Positions 57,273 to 64,000 of a DNA stretch of 64,000 nt are shown here, one piece after another. The stretch is from Jackrogersella multiformis (lineage: Eukaryota > Ascomycota > Sordariomycetes > Xylariales > Hypoxylaceae). A program made the position numbers and the translations under genes. Below the pieces are notes generated by a model that saw only the letters and a program-made list of their open reading frames with translations, was not told the origin of the DNA and ran no database searches. The stretch spans positions 2,542,001 to 2,606,000 of the forward strand of contig CADCXD010000009.1 in the NCBI GenBank assembly GCA_902806575.1, given 5' to 3'. Every line of letters starts with the position of its first letter. Within the stretch, counting starts at the first letter, position 1.

Positions 57273-58561
57273 ATGTCAGTTGAGATCTGGCCTCCCATCT
57301 CGCCGGACGAGCTTAAAATCCAGGAAGATGTCACTCAGGTATGACGCCCCCTTCGAAGACATCCCCTTCGATCTCATCCTACTCACCATACCATCCACCA
57401 CCCACCATGCTCCTCGTCGAAGACAACTTCGTCCTCATCCCCTCGCCCTCCTCTTCCCCTACCCCTAACTCTAACTCTCCCTACCACTCCTCCCACCACA
57501 CCACTTGCAACACCAACTCACCACCCCTCGCCCCACAGGCCCACGAACTCACCTGGCTCCTCGCCTCCCTGCGCGCGACCCTAACGCAAATCAAACACGG
57601 CCTGGAAGACTGCAGCGCGCTGCTCTGCCCGCCCTCCACTTCCACCACCACCTCCTCCTCCCCATCCACAACGCTCGTGCTCTCGACGCCGCGCAACGAG
57701 ACCGTCAAGGGGCACACCACGCGCGTGGGCACGCACCTAGTGCGCGGGCTAGTGCACCTGCGGCTGCGCACGTTGCCGCCGCAGACGCTGGCGCTCGACG
57801 CGTCGCGGCCGGTGCGGGTGGCGGCGCTAGCGGCGCTAGAGGCGCGGCTCGCCGACGCCGTAGCCGTGTGCCTGTCGCTGGAGGGGCGCGCGGAGCCGGA
57901 AGCAGCGTACCTGGCGGCGCGGCTGCGGCTCCTATCGCAGCACATGGGCTCGGCGGCGGCGCTAGTCAAGGGGCCGCCTCGTCCGGCGGCTCGGCCCGGC
58001 ACCGCGAGTTCGGTTGCGTCGGTGCGGACGCTGGAGTATAGCCAGCAGCTACAGCAGCAACAACAACAGCCCCTCGACACATCCTGGACCACATCCTCCC
58101 TCGCGCCCTCGCACTTCTCCCCGCCCCTGAGCCGCAACCTGTCGGTGTACCTGACGATCCAGGACGCGTCGCTGGTGCTGTACCTGCGGGCGCTGGAGCC
58201 GGCGGGCGCGCCCGTCAACTTCGGCACCAAGCTGGCGCTCGCCATCGGCACCACGCGGCGCCTGGAGCACGACGAGGCCGACCGCGTGTTCGCGTACCGG
58301 TGCGGCGACGACGGCGGCTCCGCGCCGAGCCCCGGTAGAAGCAATAGCAGCAGCGGGAGTGGAAGCCGAGCCAGGAGTGTGAGCGGGGGCGGAAGCGAAG
58401 CCCCCAGGACCTCCGACGTGTACGTGCGCGAGAAGGTGCGCGTCGAGAGCGCGGACCCGAGCCTGCTCTCGCTGTCGGCGAAGCTGGGCGCGCTGGGCAA
58501 CACGCTGGCGTTGGCCAGGAGGAACTTGGCTGCCGTGATGGGGGAGGAGGTGGAGGACTGA
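57273..58561 (+). CDS. RAV2: RAVE complex subunit Rav2/Rogdi
   Basis: Two exons, 57273-57338 and 57539-58561, give 362 residues. The Rogdi leucine-zipper family features appear in order: AHELTWLLASLRATLTQIKH with the following GLEDCSALL; LVLSTPRNETVKGHTTRVGT; LVRGLVHLRLRTLPPQTLAL; a helix with ARLRLLSQHM; FSPPLSRNLSVYLTIQDASL and LVLYLRALEP. With Rav1 and Skp1, Rav2 reassembles the V-ATPase on vacuole and endosome membranes. A poly-Gln run (QLQQQQQQP) and a Ser/Gly-rich stretch (SNSSSGSGSRARSVSGGG) are insertions typical of fungal members. The intron of 200 bp is coding-like in one frame, but the spliced form supplies the conserved N-terminus MSVEIWPPISPDELKIQEDV, so it is preferred. The exon is strongly GC-rich. 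Confidence 0.88.
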
Positions 58562-59057
58562 TGGGTCTGCCTAAAAACAATGCCTAGTGCTCGATTACAT
58601 TAAAGCTACTGTGGTGGATTGCGTTACGGTAGTGGAGTTTGGAGTTCATGTGGGATGGAGTAAAACAATATTTCACGAGATCTATCTTGAGATATTCATA
58701 TTCTCGAAAATACAAATACAATCACAAATACAAATACAAATACAAATCACATTAAGCATAACTAAGACGTTGCCGTCAAAATGTTTGGTATGTCATTTTG
58801 GTATCAGCCAGATATGAATAGCCATAGACCTAGAGGCGTAACATCCAGCCACGAATCCTCGGTAAATGGCTCCGGATGTCGTCAGCAGTAAAAGTACAAT
58901 TCCTTCAATACCTTCGCGAGTTTTCTCAAGCCGATCCTACAGCACGGGCATAACGGAAATAACTACCCTCCGAACTCCATTTCTCCATATTGAATGCTTT
59001 GTTTGGCCCGGAATCGACAGATTGCGTATCGATGGACTCCCCCTCCCTGATAAGGCT
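58562..59057. other. Shared 3' region of RAV2 and the NIPSNAP gene, with a short tandem repeat
   Basis: The genes are convergent. A six-base tandem repeat (ACAAAT, some units imperfect) lies at about 58710-58749. No gene is seen. Confidence 0.6.
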
Positions 59058-60198
59058 TTAAGACACAGGAGACCATAGCATCGGGATGAGGATCCTCGAC
59101 TTCATAGTCTGGATTAGGGGAACGGTCTTGTGTACCGTCTCTGCCCAACCTTCCTGCTTCCAGCTCTCCTCCCTTCGGACCTTTCGTTCCTCCAAGTTGG
59201 CGAATTGCCAGAGATGGTGGACGGTGTTGAGGTCGCCGATCTGTACGAACCAAGCTCCTACGCCTTCCATCACCTCCCTTCGCGCCTTCAGTCCTCGTCG
59301 CCAGTGGGTCTCCCACTCGAGGAGGTTTCCGGGATGAAGAGTGTATGAACGTAGCTCGAATAGACCGCCTAGTTGGCGCGGCGAGGTGGTTGGCCAGAAC
59401 GAGAACTCCTGCATGATCGACGTGTTCTTTGACTTGACGAGCGTCTTAAGCTTCTTGTCGAATTCGGCAAAGCCAGGCTGTCGGGAGATGGAGTGTAGAG
59501 ATTGGTGGTATCCTTGGTATCGCTGGTACTCCCAGATGTGAACTGTTCAGTTACTCCATTAGCACATCATCGTGGTAGGACAGCTGGAACAGGATCGCTT
59601 GGTTAAACCTACCGAATGTATCGCAGTCGCCCACCTCGGTTCGCCAGCTTCCAACAAGGTGAACCTTATTCTCCTCCAAGGATGCCATGCGAGGGTACCA
59701 TTTGCCAACTAAGTCGACATATTCGTCTACCTTGTCGGGTTTTACATCGTGGAACACGATCGAGTGGACGTACTTGCCACGGGCCAGAACTGCGGAGAAG
59801 CTCGCTTCGAGCTGGGCGTCCAACTCGCGACCCTCCTTAGTTCCGTAGATGACCCTAGAAAGAAGCCCATCAGGAAGATCGGGTTCTTTGGTTGAAGATT
59901 CTGCTCGTTTTCCTGCGTGAGTGTTTAATGAGCCCAAGCCCTGGGATGATTCGTGGGCACCGGACAAAGAATGATTGTTAGAAGAGGATGAATTTTTAAT
60001 GAACCTACTTGCTTCTCGTTCCTGTTGCGCCTTCACCAACTGCTCGCGGAAGTCCTTCTGCCTCGAATTGAATGAGTCGACACCTGCTGGTGTAATGTCG
60101 GCCAAGATGGGAGTACGCTGGTTAGCAACGGTGGAGCTGAATGCTCGCATCGAGCGCGGAGCTACCACCGCTACTCGGACGATAGGTCTGGTAAACAT
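59058..60198 (-). CDS. Mitochondrial NIPSNAP family protein
   Basis: Two exons on the minus strand, 60198-59613 and 59542-59058, give 356 residues. The N-terminus is an Arg- and Ser-rich presequence (MFTRPIVRVAVVAPRSMRAF) fit for mitochondrial import. Two ferredoxin-like NIPSNAP repeats follow. The first has YVHSIVFHDVKPDKVDEYVD, then HLVGSWRTEVGDCDTF joined across the intron to VHIWEYQRYQGYHQSL. The second has LFELRSYTLHPGNLLEWETH and NTVHHLWQFANLEERKVRR. The double repeat and its length are usual for the family. NIPSNAP proteins associate with mitochondria and in animals mark damaged ones for autophagy; the fungal role is not defined. Confidence 0.93.
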
Positions 60199-61569
60199 GA
60201 TGGGTGGTGTTTGTGGTGGTAGTGGTTGTTGTTTCTATGAGGTGGTAAAGGGAAACAAAGGAGAATGTTTTGGTTGAGAGTTGGGAAGAAGCTGAGGGAG
60301 ATGGAGGGTATGGATATGGAGGATATGAAGGATATGGATATGGGGGATATTCGGGAGGGTTGACTGTGGTGACAGCGTCGAATTTGACGCAAGCCGGTGA
60401 TGAATAAGGGACGGTGAGTTCAGTGAGTTCAGTGAGTTCGGTGACTGTGCTTAAGAATGCTAAAGTTGGGATTGGACGGCCACTGGTAGATCATTGGTAA
60501 GGTGATGGTGTTGCTGATTGTTGCTATTGCTACCTAGCTGGAGGTATGGATGGATTGCAGATTGCCTACGATCACTACCATTTGCTGGCTGGTAGCGGTT
60601 TTTCTAGGTAGGTAGGTAATATGTAGGTACAAGGATACCTGCAGATGTGCTGTATCTTGTATGGATATTGTATTTTTATTATTTTATTGTTTTATTATTT
60701 TCGCGGGGAACTTGCGAAGTTTCCAATCCTTTTCGAGACGATGTGGCAGTGATGGACGTTCCGCGGAGCAGCAGTTGAGGACTTGTAAAGGCGAGAGCAC
60801 GATAGGAGGAAGAAGAGAGAAGCAATGGTTTGGTTTGGTGATGGAGGGCGACGTTTACGATTAATTGGTTCAAACGTTGTTTTACTCTAAGGTTAGTGTA
60901 TTCCCCCGCATTCGCATTTCACGGGAACGAGGAAGTATTTATGGTTGCACTACTTACCTAGCACCTACCTAGCAGCTGCCTGGGTACCTACCTAGGTATC
61001 TAGGTAGGTAAGTACTTACCTCCAGGGCTAGGACTAGGCAAGTTTGTTAAGCTTTGTATTTGGGCCAGTGCCACTGCCACTGCCATTTCCCCAGCTTCTC
61101 GATGCTATGAGTAAATGTGGAGACTACCTCTTTCAACTGCTCTTTCAGAGCTTCACCTGCGATGTTTAGGTAGGTCCATCCATGGATAGAGGTGATAATG
61201 ATGTCACGAGTTCCATTCGAGGTTGCACTAGCTTTCCGGTGAAATCATTAACCATATTCCGGTGATACTGTGGGTCTCTTTGTATCAATCTAAGGAGGTA
61301 CGTACCTACCTAGCACTACACTAGGGATTAGATTAGATCAACTTACATAATCGACTTACTTAATCACCTTACTTAATCCAGTTCAACGATACCTCAGGCA
61401 TCTTTTCCCTTAACACCGAATTTCCTAAGGCAACAATCGATCGTCAAGTTCCGGCTTAACCTTAGCGGCATAAGAGAAAACCACTCGTTTTGAATATCTC
61501 ACAACCTCCATCAATCCGCAATATCGACACCATCTACACTACCCAATCCCTCCGAAACTCACATTCAAG
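60199..61569. other. Intergenic with simple repeats
   Basis: Contains a purine-rich GGATATGGA-type repeat (60298-60358), a 9-bp tandem repeat (60414-60443), and dense CCTAGGTA palindromes at 60606 and 60950-61015. The 61400-61569 part is the promoter and leader of ATP18. No gene is supported. Confidence 0.55.
60414..60443. repeat. 9-bp tandem repeat, about three copies
   Basis: GTGAGTTCA is repeated three times and trails off as GTGAGTTCGGTGA. It sits about 220 bases upstream of the NIPSNAP start codon. Confidence 0.8.
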
Positions 61570-61959
61570 ATGTCTTGGCTCGGTGTCACTCCCCTCAAGA
61601 AATTCCCGACGCCAGTTCGTATGTCAATTGATTCCTCTGCCACCCGCATGGGTAATTCCGGACAGCTACTGACATGGCCCATCCAATAGTCAAGCCGTTG
61701 GCTCCCTTCTTCGCCGCCGGTATGAACAATTAACTGCTATCCCGCTAGACTATATGCGCGCGAACGGCTATATCTAACAGACGGACAGGCCTGGTCGTCC
61801 TCTACGGTGTCAACTCTGCGCAAAACGCCTTGATGAACTGTACGTGTTTTATATCAGCTCCCACCTAAGAGGAGAGGGGAAATAATTAACATGTTCCCAA
61901 TAGCCGCGGAATGGAAGAACGACCCGCGCAACCCGAATGCGAAGTCAGGAGGACACTAA
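61570..61959 (+). CDS. ATP18: ATP synthase subunit i/j (Atp18)
   Basis: Four short exons, 61570-61618, 61690-61719, 61789-61839 and 61904-61959, give 61 residues. The protein reads LKKFPTPV, LKPLAPFFAAGLVVLYGVNS as a single membrane helix, and EWKNDPRNPNAK near the end. This is the pattern of yeast Atp18, a small subunit of the mitochondrial F1Fo ATP synthase in the inner membrane, near the proton channel and dimer interface. Every intron border keeps the frame (exon phases 1, 1, 1), which supports the model. The third exon of 51 bases and the second of 30 are too short to be noticed by open frame length. Confidence 0.92.
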
Positions 61960-63059
61960 AGCGACGATGATGGGCTTCGAGGAAGTAGTCGACTATCCCG
62001 AGCGAGGGGTAGCATAGACGATCAAATAATTCCGCTAGACGAGCAAGGCAGGACTGTACCATAGATTACGAGCTCACGTCGAATCGAGAGCCGTGTCCAA
62101 CATCCAACATCCCAACATACAATGCGTGTCCCTGTGTACTCCAGATCACCGTCGACTTTGAACTTGGAAGAAACGTACGACGTGTTGCTTTCAAAAAGTC
62201 GCTAAAACATGGATATCGTTCCATAGACTTCATAATCCGGAATGTCATAACAACTCAACGTTGAAGTTCCAAGTGCGTTTTATATTCGGAGACTTGTCTC
62301 TCTAAGCTATGAGTCTACCCTTATTCAAACTTAGTAGCCTTCCACTGGATCTCTACAACAATGAGGACCGTGGCAAAATTCATTTAAGTGCCAATAATTC
62401 AGAGATCCAACACCGCTGTAGCTCCAGTATCTTATTCGTCCAATTTCTTAATAGAGATAACAGGAATCCAGCTGTTTGGGTCGTGCATTCATAGAATGCA
62501 TGGTTCGAGGTACGTTAGATGTTGGTTATTAAATTCTAACACGGTTCCGGATTTTGAGCAGTCCCCTACATACATAAATGCCTACCCAGGTACATATGTG
62601 CCCTAAATGATATCCATATCCAACAACAAAAAATGATAGTATCAAGCAAACAGTAGGTACATTGAAATGAATTTCATCTAATCCATACCTACCTAGGTAG
62701 GTACTCATTCAACAACGCAAGTTTAGTCCCTGTTGTGATACTTAATATACAATATATACCCAGCCCTACCCTATTCACTTAGTAGCCGAATATCGGTGCA
62801 ATCCTAAGCCGTCCATATATCCATCTATCCATCTATCTACACTAGGTATCTATCCCCTAGCCTTATAATATTTACGATAAACCCCCAACTTACATACATA
62901 CGAGAGTCACCTCACTTACTCACCCCCTTACCTAGCTTACCTCTCCCTTATCTAAGCCGTTCTATAATAAGCTCGCCGGCAAAGCGCCCCAAGCATAAAA
63001 AGGGACAGCGTACATGTAAAAGCGTACAGACATCTACCTGCCACCTACCCACACATTTC
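61960..63059. other. Intergenic between ATP18 and the FSH1-like gene
   Basis: No gene is supported. A CCTAGG palindrome lies at 62686-62702 and a short (CCATCTAT)-type repeat at about 62820-62845. The last 200 bases are C-rich leader sequence. Confidence 0.55.
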
Positions 63060-63977
63060 ATGAGACCCGCCATCCGATCCCCATCCCCATCCCTCTTACG
63101 CCACACACTCTCCACCGCCCGGCCCCTCACCATGTCCGCCGCCACAGTCGCACCGCCCCCCGTCATCCCCGCGGGCAAGACGCCCCTTAAGATCCTGATG
63201 CTGCACGGGTACACGCAGTCGGGGCCGCTCTTCAGCTCCAAGACCAAGGCGCTGTCCAAGCTGCTCGCCAAGGCGCTGTCGCCGCCGCCCTTCAACCTGC
63301 ACCCGGTTCTCATCTACCCCACGGCGCCGCACCGGCTGCGGCCCACCGACATCCCGGGGTACGCGCCGGGGCAGGAGGGGCAGGCCGCGGGGGCGGAGGA
63401 CGGGGGAGAGGAGGACGACAGCGACAACTGGGCCTGGTTCCGCAAGGAGGAGGCCACGGGAGAGTACCGCGGCTTCGCCGAGGGCATGCAGCGGGTCGCG
63501 GACGCCGTGGCCGAGGCCGGCGGCGTCGACGGCGTGTGCGGGTACAGCCAGGGCGGCGCCACGGCCGCGCTGGTGGCCGCCGCGCTGGAGCATCCGTATC
63601 GCGACCCTTCCTCGTCCCCATCTCCCACCTCCACCTCCACAACCCCACCCCCTTGGCTCACCTCCCTGCGCCAGGCCAACCTCTCGCAGCCCCTCAAATT
63701 CTGCATAATCTACAGCGGGTTCTACGCGCCGCCGGCGTCTCTGCAGTGGCTCTACACGCCGGCGATCGCGACGCCGACGCTGCACTACCTGGGCAGCCTG
63801 GACACGGTAGTAGAAGAGAGCCGGAGCCGGGCGCTGGTGGAGCGGTGCGCGGCGGCGACGGTGGTGGTGCACCCGGGGGGCCACTACGTGCCGGTGGCGC
63901 GGGACTGGGTCATGGTGCTGGTGGGGTGGCTGCGGCAGGTGTACGAGCGGGAGGGCGCCGCCGCGGAGAAGAAGTAG
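63060..63977 (+). CDS. FSH1-type serine hydrolase
   Basis: A single exon of 305 residues. The alpha/beta-hydrolase elements of the FSH1 family are present: KILMLHGYTQSGPLFSSKT at the first strand, IYPTAPHRLRP, WAWFRKEE, the nucleophile elbow VCGYSQGGATAAL (Ser), then LHYLGSLDTVVEESRS (Asp) and HPGGHYVP (His). The family has esterase activity in yeast and is often linked to secondary metabolism or small-molecule turnover; the substrate is unknown. Two starts are possible. The first ATG gives an Arg/Ser-rich leader (RPAIRSPSPSLLRHTLSTAR) that could target mitochondria. The second at 63132 lies in CACCATGTCC, a better context, and would give a cytosolic form. The gene is very GC-rich. Confidence 0.9.
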   Translation: MRPAIRSPSPSLLRHTLSTARPLTMSAATVAPPPVIPAGKTPLKILMLHGYTQSGPLFSSKTKALSKLLAKALSPPPFNLHPVLIYPTAPHRLRPTDIPGYAPGQEGQAAGAEDGGEEDDSDNWAWFRKEEATGEYRGFAEGMQRVADAVAEAGGVDGVCGYSQGGATAALVAAALEHPYRDPSSSPSPTSTSTTPPPWLTSLRQANLSQPLKFCIIYSGFYAPPASLQWLYTPAIATPTLHYLGSLDTVVEESRSRALVERCAAATVVVHPGGHYVPVARDWVMVLVGWLRQVYEREGAAAEKK

Positions 63978-64000
63978 GGTTTGTAAAGGTTGGCGCGTGA

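Noticed and set aside
57341..57538. Unspliced start of RAV2 (Pro/Ser-rich frame)
   Set aside because: The spliced model supplies the conserved N-terminus and uses consensus borders; the alternative would add a low-complexity segment not seen in the family.
1..64000. CRISPR arrays, operons, ribosome binding sites, riboswitches
   Set aside because: The window is nuclear DNA of a fungus; no regular spacer-repeat array was seen, and bacterial signals do not apply.

Overview
The window is nuclear DNA of a filamentous ascomycete (Pezizomycotina, most likely a Sordariomycete; the class is an inference). The genes carry short introns of about 50-150 bp with GT..AG borders. Gene families include a highly reducing polyketide synthase, a CFEM/PTH11-type receptor, a Dfg5/Dcw1-like GH76 and an FSH1-like hydrolase. 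The telomere-type unit is TTAGGG, and there is a long AT-rich block in which retrotransposon copies differ almost only by C-to-T and G-to-A changes, the mark of repeat-induced point mutation (RIP).

Layout. 1-6945: the 3' part of a highly reducing PKS gene cut by the left edge (KS-AT-DH-degenerate MT-ER-KR-ACP). 7.9-18.9 kb: an F-box-like protein, a secreted GH76 enzyme, a broken DUF3433 gene, a secreted amidase and a secreted haem peroxidase. 19.4-23.3 kb: an intronless GH127 gene lying between two short interstitial telomere-type repeats of the same orientation. 23.86-38.98 kb: a nested pair of RIP-damaged Ty3/gypsy elements in opposite orientation. The outer element has 312-bp LTRs and the inner one 149-bp LTRs; both target site duplications can still be read. 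The outer element appears to have split a minus-strand gene of unknown function. Directly to its right is a decayed HeLo-domain (HET-s-like) gene followed by a short G/N-rich tail.

39.6-46.9 kb is gene-poor. It holds a CFEM-PTH11 receptor gene, an initiator tRNA-Met gene with a probable 8-nt intron, and many copies of a CCTAGG-centred palindrome. From 47 kb rightward the content turns to ordinary chromosomal genes: a small basic nuclear-type protein, a SET-domain protein with an apparent signal peptide, a phosphotransferase-family protein, a FAD amine oxidase, the RNase P/MRP subunit Pop7, the RAVE subunit Rav2/Rogdi, a mitochondrial NIPSNAP protein, ATP synthase subunit Atp18 and an FSH1-type serine hydrolase.

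The window therefore reads as a transition from an accessory or subtelomere-like region (secondary metabolism, secreted enzymes, interstitial telomere repeats, RIP-damaged transposons, decayed incompatibility-type gene) to conserved core genes. All splice models were built by hand from frame continuity and GT..AG borders; each joined model is divisible by three and free of stops. No database search could be run.
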